From positions 1,042,680 through 1,106,679 of the forward strand of contig NSJX01000003.1 of the NCBI GenBank assembly GCA_002286715.1: 64,000 bases of DNA, read 5' to 3'. This document shows positions 21,969 to 33,081 of the stretch, in pieces. Under the pieces are notes generated by a model. It ran no database searches, had not been told where the DNA came from, and was given only the letters and a program-made list of their open reading frames with translations. The DNA is from Dentipellis sp. KUC8613 (lineage: Eukaryota > Basidiomycota > Agaricomycetes > Russulales > Hericiaceae). Positions within the stretch are counted from its first letter, which is position 1; each line of letters starts with the position of its first letter. The position numbers and the translations under genes were made by a program.

Positions 21969-22147
21969 GGATGGTACAATCGCGATCAAACCCTACTACC
22001 ACCTTGGAGACTACGTCATAGCGAATTTGAGGGCGAGCTTGATATAACCACAGCACTGCATAGCGCAGCAATATAACACCATAATACAAGATAAGTACCG
22101 ACGGTTTGCAGCCGCTCGCGTACCCGTACGTGCGTCCAAAGCACTCC

Positions 22148-23300
22148 TCACACGATAATCTTACGCGCAGACTTGCCCTTCTTCTCCGAGTCCTTGTGCG
22201 ACAGGAACTCCACCTCCGTCGCCAGGGGCCCAGCCAGCTTCTGCGACTCGCTGTACCCAAGCACAGCGGTCTTGAAGTGCTTCCCCACCGCCTCAATCCG
22301 CTCTCGTAGCGACTCGTCCTCCCCAGGGGTAGCTGACGGGGCCTGCCGCGTCCAAATCGACAGCCGGTAAAACTGCGGCCGTGTGGAGACGATGACACCG
22401 GTCACCAGCGATGCGGTACCGGGTGGCGTCTCGGGGTTCGTCAAGTAGGGGTCAAACGTCTCGCCGATAGCAGCCAGCATCTGTGTCGCGGTGAGCGTGG
22501 CAGTCGCTAGAGTAGAACTGGGGCTTACGGTATAGAGCCACATCTTATCAACACCATTACGGTTCTTATCCTTCGGGAGCTGGATACTCCACTTTCCGCC
22601 ATTTTTGTTGGCATCGTCCTCCCAAGCGGGAATGATTCCATCCTACCGAAGCCGTAAGCGCCCGGCCGACGCATATACGAAGAGCCACCTACCTTGAAGA
22701 GATAGTAATTAGCCTTCTGGGGCAATTGAGAGGGAGGTACAATGTTGTTATAAAGCCTGTCTCAAATTCGTTAGAAATGGTCTCAGCGACGGGCAAGAAA
22801 CACTCACCCCCAGAACTCCTCGACGCTATCGAAGCTGATCACGCGCTTGATGTCTTCCATCCATCCGAGAGCCGCAGCGCCACCTGGGGTCTGGGGCACG
22901 GGTGTCTGAGGAAACGCCGAGGACGGTGTCTGCGGCAGGTTGCGGCCCTTGGTCGCAGGCGAATCGAACCAGAGCGTCCACGGCGAGTAGAGCGGGTGCT
23001 GTGGAGCGGCGTGCTTAGAAGGGGGCATCATGCCGGGGCCTGAACGCGAGAAAGACGCACCTTGACATTAAAGTTTTTGGGGTCGCTGAAGACGGTCTTG
23101 ATGGACTCTGCCTGAGCCTGCATGTCCACCTCGATTTCTTGGATCTCTCCCGGCTCCAAGGATTCGCCGTTGGCGTCCTTTGCCTTGTCACCCGCGGGAG
23201 CAGCGGGGGCGGTCGCGTCCGGATGCTCTGCCAGGGCGGCCTGGACAGCGGAACGAGACGCTTGAAGAGCAGAGCCGGGAAGAGAAGAGGCGGAGGCCAT
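22148..23300 (-). CDS. Translation initiation factor eIF4E
   Basis: mRNA 5'-cap-binding protein. Exons 23300-23061, 22998-22808, 22756-22693, 22642-22529 and 22480-22148, 313 residues. The eIF4E fold begins at HPLYSPWTLWFDSP. The cap-binding and eIF4G-contact segments are ISFDSVEEFWGLYNNIVPPS, ANYYLFKDGIIPAWEDDANK (the Trp-Glu pair stacking on the cap) and NGGKWSIQLP. The protein is longer than yeast Cdc33 (213 residues), with an acidic N-terminal extension of about 80 residues and a Pro/Thr-rich insertion (SSAFPQTPVPQTPGG) after the first strand. The insertion and the C-terminal KKGKSARKIIV tail are features of basidiomycete eIF4E-like proteins as I remember them. Downstream gene A lies on the same strand. 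Confidence 0.9.
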
Positions 23301-23833
23301 TATGGGTGGTGGCAAGGGGAGAAGTGGGGCGGGCGACGATAAAGCTCAACGGCAAAGGGAATAAGAGCTGCGCGAGATAGATAGAAAGCAGGTGCAAGCT
23401 AGGATAGAAAGCAGGGAGCAATAACGGGTGGAGATGCGAGATCTAGCGAGCTAGGGAAGGACTATGGGAGAGAGAAGTGGGCCTGGTGTAGGTGTTGCTT
23501 TTGAAAGTAATTTGGTGAGGTGAGATCATCGAATTTTCCGGCGCTAGAGCCGGCTCGACTTGCCGCCACTTGGTCATGCTCCGCCATACTCCTCGACTTG
23601 GTCCCGACCCTCACGCTCTTCCGATCCGTCGTTTGTCAATCTTATATTGCACACAGCCAGATTCACAGTACAGCAGGAGCACATGCAATTATCGGTGCGT
23701 ATAGTATGTCACAATGATGCGAATATTGAACAGTAAGTAATTGGTCCGTATGATAAAATACTAATACATATGCATTCTATCGTGGAATCAGACACGAACT
23801 GCAGCGATGCGTATAGAAGAGACTCACTGGAGG
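23301..23833. other. Intergenic, 533 bp (eIF4E promoter region)
   Basis: Upstream region of eIF4E and 3' flank of protein A. Only short frames; no TATA element or repeat recognised. Confidence 0.5.
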
Positions 23834-24600
23834 TCAGTCCCATTGATGATGTGATACAGGTAGTGGATAGCCTATCTGGAGCGGCTGCGATTGTGGGGGT
23901 ACTTCCTGCCATTGACACCCTGCGTACTCTTGCGCAAGAGCCTGACTTTGCAGGTTAAGGAACTAAGGACATGGTCAGTCAGCGGCGAGTCCAGAAAAAA
24001 TGCGAGGCATCACGTACGTGCTGCTCATTGACGAGGGTGCGGACGTGCAGGTCTCTGACATGGTCTTGCATATAGATAAGCAGCGTCTGCAACACGCTGT
24101 GAGCACGTGGACGAGTGGATGCCAAATGGAACGTACTCTGATAGAACGGTTATTTAGACCCTGGTAGGTCGACATGCGTTCGAGTTGTGGAGGCTCCTGG
24201 CCGATACTGCGCAGCTGATTGTGAAGGTACGAGACGTACTCCTCCAGGCACTCGAGGTAATGGCGCTTCTTGTCATGCGAAGAGATGGTGTCTCTGCGCG
24301 TGGGTGAGCACACGTCCTGTAGAAAGAAGATGCAACTCACGGGTCTGTAGGCAGGAACCCAATGCTCTCCGCGACAGCACGGCGACGCGCATTGCGCTGA
24401 GTCTCGACCTTTTTGGCTGGAGGGGCGCGTCCATGAGAGGGCGGTCGGGAAGTAGAGAGCTCGGTAAGTAGCTCGCATGGAGTGGGGAATGTGGTGGTCG
24501 CGGGTTGCGGCACAGAGACGGGCAAGGGCTGGGGTTGTCGGGCAAAGAGAAGGGAAGAGGGCGGTGGGTAGGCAGGAGGAGCGTAGTCAACAGCAACCAT
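23834..24600 (-). CDS. Protein A: basic region plus helical (bHLH-like) protein, paralogue of protein B
   Basis: Exons 24600-24341, 24293-24137, 24086-24018 and 23962-23834 give 204 residues. After a Pro-rich N terminus comes a basic stretch (KKVETQRNARRRAVAES, about 63-79), a loop, and a helix with YLECLEEYVSYLHNQL (99-114), then GLN (132-134), further helix and a Gln/Pro tail. The layout resembles a bHLH or bZIP-type DNA-binding dimer, but the basic region does not match a canonical consensus I can name. It aligns without gaps (offset 11) to protein B, encoded divergently 268 bp away: 12 of 36 residues from 99 to 134 are identical, and the three intron positions and phases coincide. Nuclear role is inference. 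Confidence 0.72.
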
Positions 24601-24868
24601 GGTGAGTTGAGTTTGGACGATGAGGAGGAGAGGACGAGGGCGAGATATAAAGCAGACATGGCCAATTCGTCGGTGGACAGATCGAGATGTGGCGTTAAGC
24701 TCGGTGGAATGGGAGTGCGATTCCAGCGTGCGAACCGGACGTCGAGCCCCAGGGACACGGCGGCACCAAAGATCTGACCGAACAGTCCCCCGACCCGTTT
24801 CATCTCCCCACATTTATACCCTTTCAATTCGCCGTTCTGCTATTCACTCAAGCTCATACTTGCCACCC
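24601..24868. promoter_or_regulatory. Shared promoter between paralogues A and B
   Basis: 268 bp between the two start codons. TTTATACC near 24813-24820 lies about 50 bp before B, and TTTATAT (minus strand, about 24645-24651) lies about 50 bp before A, so each gene has a TATA-like element at similar distance. The region could co-regulate both. Confidence 0.5.
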
Positions 24869-25755
24869 ATGGACAACTCCGCTTTGCCTTCCATCATCAC
24901 TACTACTTCGCCTTATTCTCCTTATCCCCGCGACTCTCCTACCACCAGCGAAAGCAGCTTCGACTCGCCTGTCCAGGCCTTTCCGGGCACCTTCTTGCAG
25001 CAGTCGCTCCTGCCTCCTGCCTCTCCCACCCTGCCTTCGCACCAGTCCAAGGTCGCCCACATGCATCCTTACGCGCGTCTCGCGTCCAAGAAGGACGGCT
25101 CCAAGCGGCGCAAGATTTGGAATCACGCACTCGAAAAGTCCATCTTCACCTCGCAAGAGCTGTACGTCCTCCGAATTCTCCGTGTCCACGCACCTTCACA
25201 TTTCTGCACCCAGCTCCACGATGGGAGCCCCGAGCCGGCGCACAATTTACATCGCAACGCTGGAGGCGCATATCGACCAGCTGCACGCGCAGCTGTACGA
25301 CATGAACTTCTATCCGGTCCCGTTGAAGAAGCTGGAGCCCTTTACGGGACTTAATTGCAAGACAGCAAAGGTACGCCAGTTTGCATTTGCGAAAGGCAGA
25401 TTCTCACGGAAGCGGGGGGGCGGACGGCAGAGTATGGTCGCCGGACTGCATCACGACGCGTCCCAGATCAAGATGAAGCTGCTCGAAATCGAGCGGGCCG
25501 TAAGTCACGTTCTCGCGTTCGGCGTCTTAACTTGGCGTGACGCGCTGACGCGCTTCCCAGAACACGAGCCTCGAAGACCTGCTACTCGTCCAGAATGCCG
25601 ACACCGTCAGTGTCCCATGCTGCGCTGATCCGACGTGCTGTCACTGTGCCACCTCCCGGTAGAAATCAGCCTTTCCGCCGCAAAGCTTAAGCGTCGGCCG
25701 ATTTCATGCTTGCCGCAGTCTGCGGCTACCAACTGTCAGAATAGCTTTCCAGTAG
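24869..25755 (+). CDS. Protein B: basic region plus helical protein, head-to-head paralogue of protein A
   Basis: Exons 24869-25161, 25214-25370, 25431-25499, 25561-25605 and 25663-25755 give 218 residues; if the last intron is retained the frame stops at 25662 (206 residues). After a Ser/Pro/Thr-rich N terminus comes a basic patch (KKDGSKRRKIWNHALEK, 74-90), then RRTIYIATLEAHIDQLHAQL (106-125), GLN (143-145), and a coiled-coil-like region with QIKMKLLEIERANTSLEDLL. Exon 2 (157 nt) and exon 3 (69 nt) equal those of protein A exactly, and the intron phases match (2, 0, 0). Probably a nuclear, dimerising regulator; the family was not named with certainty. Confidence 0.7.
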
Positions 25756-26323
25756 TTGTGAAAGGCCGGTTGAAGGTTTTCGTTCCATAAGGTTTCTGCT
25801 CGATGGTATCGTAGCATGTGTATGTCACCTCGTCGAAGCTTATGTCAGTAGACTCTTTGGTCCTGCGGGATCTCCACCGATTGATGCTATCTGACAGCTA
25901 CCTGCGCCGATCGACTTTCCACCTGCCTGCGGTGAATAAGTGGCGGCGGCGGTCAACACTCTGTCCCGAGCTCCCGCACCGCACGCGTGTCCCCGAGTTC
26001 CCCACCTCCCACCTGGGAACTTCCCTGGACATGTCATGCAAATTTAGCCTACACTGGACGGAAGCTCGCCAGTCCACAAGCATGACACAATGGCTCCACA
26101 TGTGATACACAACAGGGTTATTGTATCCAGTAGCACACCGTCTCCCGTTTCCTGCAACTACAGCCGCGGCGAGAGCGGAGTTTGAAGCGGCAGCGCCGGC
26201 CCACGCGCGTCCGGCGCCTCGCGTCTCGTCGTCTCCCGTGTAGGCTCGCCCACCTCCGTGACCTGTAGACCCCCGACCGCGCCCTTTCAGCTCCGCTTTA
26301 CCCGTTTTACCCGCTCCCAAGAC
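25756..26323. other. Intergenic, about 570 bp (SPF30-like promoter region)
   Basis: No convincing frame. Presumed 3' flank of B and promoter of the Tudor-domain gene; nothing else recognised. Confidence 0.5.
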
Positions 26324-27110
26324 ATGGACAAGGGAGATTTAGAGACATACCAGGTCCAGCTTTCACAAGTTGAACTCGCTCTTTCCGCAGATCCCGACAA
26401 TGCACAGCTGTCCGACCTGCGTTCGGAGCTGAAAGAGCTTATCGAGCTCACACAAGCCGCCATCGCGCAGAACGAGGCGTCGTCGTCGTCGTCCACCAAG
26501 GCCTCAGAGGGTGGCTCACGCAAGGCGCCTGCAGCGGCACCTGCGGCACAGTGGGCTGCAGGCGACGAGTGTCTCGTCAAGTACGAGGACGGAGGGTGGT
26601 ACCCGGCGCGCATCAACTCGGTGGGAGGATCTGCGGAACGGCGGGTGTACAGCATCGCGTTCAAGGGCTACAATACGACGGAGCTGGTGGAGGCGTCGGC
26701 GATGAAGGCACTGCCGGCGAACTACGTGCAGCACATGCCGGCATCGAGCAAGCGGAAGCTGGGGAAGAAAGAGGAGGAGGAGCGAGACCGCAAAAGGAAG
26801 AAGAACGAGAAGAAGCTGGAGGTGCGGGCGGCCAAGGCCAAGGAGCAAAACCAGAAGCAGGCGACCTGGCAGAAGTTTGCGAAAAAGTCGGAGAAGAAGG
26901 GCGTCCACATTGCTGGCATATCTGGAACGAGCATCTTCAAAACTCCCGACAATCCGCTCGGACGGGGTGCGTATCGTCCACATTGGGTAATCGGTCGTGG
27001 CGGAGCGTTAACTCTGTTTGCCAGTGGGTGTGACGGGGAGCGGCAAAGGGATGACCGAATATGCCGGAAAGAACAAGCACAAGTTTGAGCACTCCGAAGA
27101 GCCGGCATAA
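26324..27110 (+). CDS. Tudor-domain splicing factor, SPF30/SMNDC1-like
   Basis: Homologue of survival-of-motor-neuron-related splicing factor 30, a nuclear protein that binds dimethylarginine on Sm proteins and helps assemble the tri-snRNP. Exons 26324-26966 and 27025-27110, 242 residues. An N-terminal helix (DLETYQVQLSQVELALSADP) resembles SPF30's start; the Tudor domain spans about residues 82-140 (GDECLVKYEDGGWYPARINS, YSIAFKGYNTTELVEA); a Lys/Glu-rich helix follows (KLGKKEEEERDRKRKKNEKK). The conserved end VGVTGSGKGMTEYAGKNKHK matches the SPF30 C-terminal box. Aromatic-cage residues (Trp, Tyr, Tyr) are visible in the Tudor segment. Confidence 0.88.
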
Positions 27111-27765
27111 AGCGGTATGCACATGTATGTGATGCGAACGTCATGCATGCAGTCGCGAATATTTGCTGATACGATTGGTTGCCTCTAGTTTGTACTGTAC
27201 TATACGTTGTCTGACCCGTCTGGTTTCGTGTAATAACATGGGGGATTTGAAGATACAGGGCGCCGGACAGCGAGATGAAGTCCGGGGCGTCAAGTCGAGT
27301 GATGTTCTTCACCTCTCTTCCATTCCCGAGCCTCATCATGTCCCCGACCCATTTGCTCTGCCAGTCGCACAGGCCGTTTCAAGCTAAATTCAGCGCACGT
27401 GGACGGCGCCATCGGAGGTGGCCACTGTGAGCCACGTTTGGTGTGTGGGCTGCTGCCTGCAGAATGTGTTCTGATGGGGGGTCTTGGGAAACTCCCAGGA
27501 GGCTTGACCGGGGACTGAAAGCGGAGAGGATCTCACGTTTGAGATCGGGGGTGGGTCGAGCAGAGCAGAATCTGATGAGGAGGAGGAGGATTGGCCGATT
27601 CATTGAAGGGAACGTAAAGGTACGAGATGGGCCGAGAGATGGACATTAGGGTTCGCTCGTCAGAGATCTCCTTTAATGCAGACCAGATCCGGCGAGATTG
27701 AGCAAAGCGCGCGGCGATGGCTGTCACCCAACATGTGCCCATCGAACATTTGTACATTACAAGGC
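27111..27765. other. Intergenic, 655 bp, between convergent 3' ends
   Basis: Terminal flanks of the SPF30-like gene and RIO2. No gene seen. Confidence 0.5.
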
Positions 27766-28156
27766 CTAGCCCCACACCCCGCTATGGTCCAATCGCACAC
27801 GCGTGTCCTGCTTGCCTTTGCTCCCCTGCGGCCGTCCCACCCGCTGTGCCCCCCGTTTTGAATGGTACTTCCGCTTTTGCCGCGCCCGTTCCTTGCCCAC
27901 GTCCACTGCCGCCCTTTCCCTGATGCTCCCAGGTCCCTGCCGTATTGAAACCGACGCGACATCCTCTTCCAGCGATTCACATCCCGACCCCGACTCACGT
28001 TCCAGACCGTCGTCCTCCTCTCCCGTCGACCCGTCTCCTTCACCCCCATTTGGCCCCAACTCTTCCTCGTCTATTGCCTTTCCTTTTTCTTCACTTGCCG
28101 CCAGGTCGGCGTCCTCCTCTCCTCCGTCACCGTCCTCATCACCGTCCTGAGCCTCT

Positions 28157-28188
<32 letters not shown>

Positions 28189-29641
28189 CTCATCTTCATC
28201 GTCAGACCTGTTCTGACCCTCGTCATCCTGAACGGCATTCATGTACTAAAACGGAAGCTCGTCAGAGTAAATCATCGAAGCAGGTGATAGGGCTGGACCT
28301 CTTCGAGAACATTCATCTGCCGGCGTCCAAACCCGCTAGCTTCCACCATTACGTCTAATTTGAACGATTTCTCCCCTTCGCTGTTCAGCGCACTCCGGAA
28401 ACGTGGGTACACCGTGCTTTCATATCTAAAGCGCCGGAGGAAGAACCGACGAATGCAGTCCACGTCGCGATTGAAGTACCTGGCGCGGTCCACTCAGCAA
28501 ACAACCGCGCGCAAATCCAGACCTCCACCCACCATTCCGCGTTCTCGTGCGACGTGCTAACCATCTGCGGAAAGTCGATCACGACTGGCTCCCCGCTGTC
28601 TCGGCGGATTAGGATGTTGAACTCGTTGAAGTCACCGTGTATGAGTCCCGCTCGGGCAAATCGGACAACGAGGTCCATTAGCTGCGAGTAGAGCTTCCCT
28701 GGCGACGGTACTTCATCTATCTGTCGCCTGCAATCGTAGCCATTAGCTTGAAACGCATCGCCCCTCACTGGCACCTACAGCGGGTACGCATCGATGAATT
28801 CCATGAGGATGCAGTGGCGGGCTTGATCAATGGGTCGCGGCACCGGGAAATCGTGTTCATGCAACACCTGAAACCGTTCTCGTGACGTGTTCTCTGCAGG
28901 CGGGCAGAGCGTGCTGCTTTACCTTCATGAACGCCCATTCCTTCTGAGCCGCTAGCCGTGACATGTACATCCATGACGCCGATTTGCGCTTGCCCATGTA
29001 GTCGCGCTTTTGCTTGATAGCTCGGAACGACACACGTCCTAGTCTGCAGAAATATATGGGTTCCTGCATATCGGTGCCTCGAGCTACGTCACGCACCTGT
29101 GAAGCTTGAGCACCATTTCGTTGCCCTCCAGGTCGGCAACGATGTACACATCTAACACATATGCATGAGTGCGTTCCAATCAAGACGCCAGATCGGCGCA
29201 AACATACCAGATTCCTTGCCCACACCAATCTGGTTCCCGACAGAATACATAGAGTCCCTCTTCGACAGCGCACGCATCGCGAGGAAGTCGTATCCACCAT
29301 ATGTCAGCCTGTACCCGTCATCTAATGGTTTCATCATCGTCTCGCAGCACGCACACACAACACCGTGCGGAGACGTACATTTGGAGTTCTGGACCTTCGC
29401 GACCAGGTTCCGCTTGGCGAGGGAGCCGATGAGCTTGTTCACGCCGCCGCTGCGCAGGCCCGAGATCTGCGCGATCAGCACGGTCGGCACGACTTCGTGG
29501 TTTTTGGAGCCCATCTCCACCTGTGGTTCCAGTCATTGTTACAGATCAGCCACAAGGATGAGCCACGGCGCCACGTACGGCTGTCAACACTCGAAACTCG
29601 TCAGACGTGACATAGCGCAGGTCCGTAGCGTCGAGCTTCAT
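27766..29641 (-). CDS. RIO2: RIO2 atypical serine kinase, 40S maturation
   Basis: ATPase/kinase needed for late cytoplasmic maturation of the 40S subunit. Nine exons (29641-29579, 29520-29379, 29321-29208, 29151-29097, 29043-28923, 28867-28779, 28727-28533, 28479-28299, 28245-27766), 479 residues. The N-terminal winged helix starts MKLDATDLRYVTSDEFRVLT. The kinase core has GVGKESDVYIVADLEGN (P-loop), KQKRDYMGKRKSASWMYMSR, catalytic loop LIHGDFNEFNILI and metal loop VVIDFPQMVS, all diagnostic for Rio2. A long acidic tail with about 11-14 consecutive Glu prec edes a basic end. Intron 8 uses a GTCCAG donor. Divergent to NAA40. Confidence 0.94.
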
Positions 29642-29974
29642 TTTTTGGTATTCGGATAGTGGGAGGTATGTCCGATCTTTTTCGTTGGAGATTGATAAGT
29701 TATGCTGTTGTTACAGTGCGCCCTAGTTGAACAGAAGGTGGTAATAGAACAGATTAGTGGATCATGCGGCTTAGGATTCGTCAATTGTTGAGGCCTTGAA
29801 GCTGCTGCAGCTGGGCGCTTTCAGGAGGTGTGTATTGCCGAAAATAGAAACCCATAATCGCAAATACGGCCCTGGCGCGGCCGGCCCTTGGCGCTCGGCA
29901 TCGTCCGAGTTCGTACCCACGTATTCCGAGTCGTCGAAGTTGGAAAGACCTCGAGTGTATCCAGGAGGACAATA
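29642..29974. promoter_or_regulatory. Divergent promoter RIO2 / NAA40
   Basis: 333 bp between start codons. No TATA box was recognised; it is classed by position between divergent genes. Confidence 0.5.
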
Positions 29975-30938
29975 ATGAAGAATACCTTACGGATTCGCAA
30001 AGCAAACAAGGTCGGATTCTCTATCAGACCTGTTCTATTTCATAGCCATTGAACCGCCCTCAGGCGAAAGCAGAGGAGCTTGCAGCCTCCGTACCACCAT
30101 CCGTAGAAATTGCTGGTATACGGTAAGCCGCTCTGTACAGTATCCCTGTCAAGCCGACACGAAAGTGATGAAGTCACTCCACGGAAGTAGCTAAAGCAGC
30201 AGACCTCTCTGACGCAGACCGTGACCATGTATGGCGAATTTTCGAGGAAAACATGCATACCTTGTGAGTTTATCGCTGCAATAAAGACTCAACCCACTCA
30301 GGCCACTGCTGTTCTTAGCTATCAGGGATCATCCTTAGGATGGAGCCCAAAGGATAAGAAGGCTGAGCTGTTTCATCAGCAGTCCCGCTTCATCCTCGTG
30401 CGTGACGGCCTACATCCTAGCGATGACTCGGATACGGGCAGCGGCATCCTTGCATACACAATGTTTCGCTTTGATGAGGAAGACGGAGACTGTGTCGTTT
30501 ATTGGTATTGTTGGATCATCGTCATGGCTGCAGCTACATTGACACTCTTGCAAGCTACGAACTGCAGGTAGCCAAAACTGCACGACGCACAGGTCTTGGT
30601 AAAGTACTTATGCAATGCCTACACGACATCGGCCGTGCATGGAACATGCAAAAAATCATGTTGACTGTGTTCAAAAGTAGGGAGCTGACTTTACTCTGCC
30701 GCTTCTGAAAACTGACGCATTACAGTCAACGAACCTGCTACTGCGTTCTACAAGTCAGTCGGGTATGTGGCAAGACCTTTTTTCTATTGCACGCCAACTG
30801 ACCACGTGGCGCAGGTTTGAGATGGATCCATTTTCTCCTGGATATGAGGGTTCTGAGAGCGAAGAGAGCTCGAGTGATGCTTCGGACGAGGAATGCGACT
30901 ACGTGATTTTATCCAAAAAAATCATCGCAATGTCATAG
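29975..30938 (+). CDS. NAA40: N-alpha-acetyltransferase NatD/Naa40-like
   Basis: GNAT enzyme that acetylates the N terminus of histones H4 and H2A. Exons 29975-30010, 30046-30122, 30174-30263, 30319-30504, 30555-30676, 30726-30762 and 30815-30938, 223 residues. Key segments: LSDADRDHVWRIFEENMHTF, YQGSSLGWSPKDKKAELFHQ, SRFILVRDG and the acetyl-CoA loop ARRTGLGKVLMQCL (R-x2-G-x-G). NEPATAFYKSVGFEMDPFSP is a Naa40 signature, followed by an acidic Ser/Glu stretch and DYVILSKKI. The three 5' exons are the least sure; the join at 30122/30174 uses an AAG acceptor chosen to avoid a stop. Confidence 0.86.
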
Positions 30939-31142
30939 CTAGTTATCATAAATCATATACCACCTGCATGACCCAACAACGAGTGCGATTGCACCGACAG
31001 CAGAGTTGAAGGAATATTAAGCGAGGGTCGACTCGGGCTCTAGAGTCTACACCCGGAATTTACATTTGTTTGTGCAGCCGGGCGTGCCTCGGGGCGCCAG
31101 TGCACAACGACCACGACGACTCGGACCCGGACTCATACACCC

Positions 31143-31629
31143 ATGCCTCCCTCCTCAATACCTCTGCGCGGCCTCCGCGGCCACGCCTGCCGCCCCATGC
31201 GCGGGAAGCGCTACTCCTCGCACGGCGCGCACTACAACGAGCCCACCGGGCACCTCTTCTCGGAAAAGGTGCGTCTGCCGCATCCCGCATCCGTCCGCTG
31301 CGCGGCGCTCATCCTTTTGTTGACTGTGCAGCCCCTGCCAGCCGGACAGAAGCGTGTCAGGGAGGACTGGGAGAACGTCTGGTACATTGGGATGTACGGG
31401 TCCATGGGCCTTGCCGCGGTGCTGTTGTACTACAAGCCTGACACCAGGTGCGTTGCGCTGTGTTATCTCCGACGTCCTCACATGCGCTGACCGCGTGGTT
31501 TCTGTTTCCGTTTCTGTCTCTGTCTTCGTCTCGGTAATCTACAGCATCCAGACATGGGCGCTGAAGGAGGCGAAGGAGCGCATGCAGGCGCGGGGGGAGA
31601 GCGTGGAGTACAAGCCCTCAACAGCATGA
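31143..31629 (+). CDS. NADH:ubiquinone oxidoreductase (complex I) ESSS/NDUFB11-like subunit
   Basis: Accessory membrane-arm subunit of mitochondrial complex I. Exons 31143-31268, 31332-31447 and 31545-31629, 108 residues. An Arg-rich, hydroxylated N terminus (MPPSSIPLRGLRGHACRPMR) suits mitochondrial import. Family features are GAHYNEPTGHLFSEK, KRVREDWENVWYIGMYGSMG with the start of a single membrane helix (LAAVLLYYKPDTS), and the C-terminal IQTWALKEAKERMQARGE, as in fungal ESSS subunits I remember. Length is normal for the family. Confidence 0.88.
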
Positions 31630-31857
31630 CCGTGACCGCGTGTCTATGTCTACTCGACCGCATTTTTCAATATCATCTACTCCATAGACCGAAACGTCAA
31701 CTACCATCGGGCGATGGGGCAGACTTGTGCATTATAACGAGTTACGCGTTGAGCCCAACCAATGCGACGCGCCGCCCGGGGAGTGGGCAGTTGAGGCCCT
31801 CCGTGCGATAAGTAAATGTGTATGTGCTGTGTAGCTATAGGTAGTGCGAAGTACCCT

Positions 31858-32649
31858 CTACTCTTCGCAGTGCTTCTTGTACTCCTCCTCGCTCATCAGT
31901 TCGTCGAGCTGCAGGAGAACGTGAGCAAACAGTGGGCTGTGTCAGGGACGTGTACGCACCTCGGCAGGGTTGGACGCCTGGATTTTGCAAAGCCAGCCTA
32001 CAAGTCCAAAAGATCGTTAGAGACAGTGACGTGAGTCGAAGAAACAGGCGCGCGCACCCTTGTCCTCAGGGGACTTGTTCAGGAGCGACGGAGAGTCGTC
32101 CAAGGTGCCATTGATTTCGATGACCTTGCCCGTCAGCGGGGAGAACTGCAGTCAACGCATAAGTGATCCGTCATATTGTATACAGGACGTGTAGAACGTG
32201 AACGTACGATGTCGGAGGCGGCCTTGACACTCTCCACTGCGCCGATAACGGCTGCAATCGTAGCTATGTCAGAACACCAAATTTGAAAGGCTTCGAAACA
32301 CAGCTACGCACCGCCCTTCTCGACGTCCACTTCCTCCGTGGGCAGCTCCACGAAGACGACGTCGCCCAGGCTTTTCTGCGCATAGTCCGTGATCATGATC
32401 GTGCCAATCTTCGTCTCGTCGTCGTACAGCACGGCCTCATGGTCCTCTGTGAACTTCTTGGCTGTACGAACCACCACGACACGTCAGTATACTCTTTCGC
32501 AAGACAGGCTGCAGGAGGTACGCACTGACGAGGGTCCGGCTGAGGTTCAGGAAGGCCGGGCGGACGACGCGCGAGGGGGTCGTCGCTGGCACAGGGCGCA
32601 GCATGGCGGGCACGGCCCTCCTCGAAACTTGGCGCAGGACGAACGACAT
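31858..32649 (-). CDS. GCV3: Glycine cleavage system H protein, mitochondrial
   Basis: Lipoyl carrier that shuttles the aminomethyl group between P, T and L proteins of glycine decarboxylase. Exons 32649-32526, 32461-32312, 32251-32208, 32145-32058, 31997-31960 and 31908-31858, 164 residues. A basic presequence (MSFVLRQVSRRAVPAMLRPV) precedes KKFTEDHEAVLYDDETKIGT, IGTIMITDYAQKSLGDVVFV and the lipoylation segment AVESVKAASDIFSPLTG, whose Lys is about residue 101. NKSPEDKGWLCKIQASNPAE and LMSEEEYKKHCEE complete the family signature. Six short exons for a small gene. Confidence 0.95.
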
Positions 32650-33081
32650 TAGGCAGGAAGTCTAAAAGGCAGGAAAGAGAAGAAAAACGGGAGGCTAAAT
32701 ATCACGCGACGCGTGCAGAAGTTGGACGTCAATTCGCAGCACGGTGCACCGTCTTCCTCCGTCTCCGTCCTCCAGGAGCATACCATATACGGTTTCCGCG
32801 TTATCTCTGAAAATTGGCTCTCGGTCGTTCGTGATCATTTTCTCATGCGCTCAATGATACGGTCCGGTGCGAATTAGATCCATTCAAGTCTACGGGCGGC
32901 TGTGGTTGTAGGAAAATATATGCATAATAGATGGCTACTTCGCAAGGTGCATATGCAAAACGGAGTGGTGATAAAAGGAGGTACTGTATCTGTGAGCTGG
33001 GCAACTCTAAGACTGAATTCGCATTCAGATATTTTGAGCCACAAGAAACTATGAAGAAGGTCCGATGTAACAGCGTGCAGT
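32650..33081. other. Intergenic, 432 bp (GCV3 promoter, TUF1 3' flank)
   Basis: Both flanking genes are on the minus strand. No frame with protein character seen. Confidence 0.5.

Noticed and set aside
23834..25755. Mating-type homeodomain (HD1/HD2) pair
   Set aside because: Layout is divergent as in the A locus, but neither protein shows the homeodomain recognition helix (WFxNxR-type motif); they share a different helical region instead.
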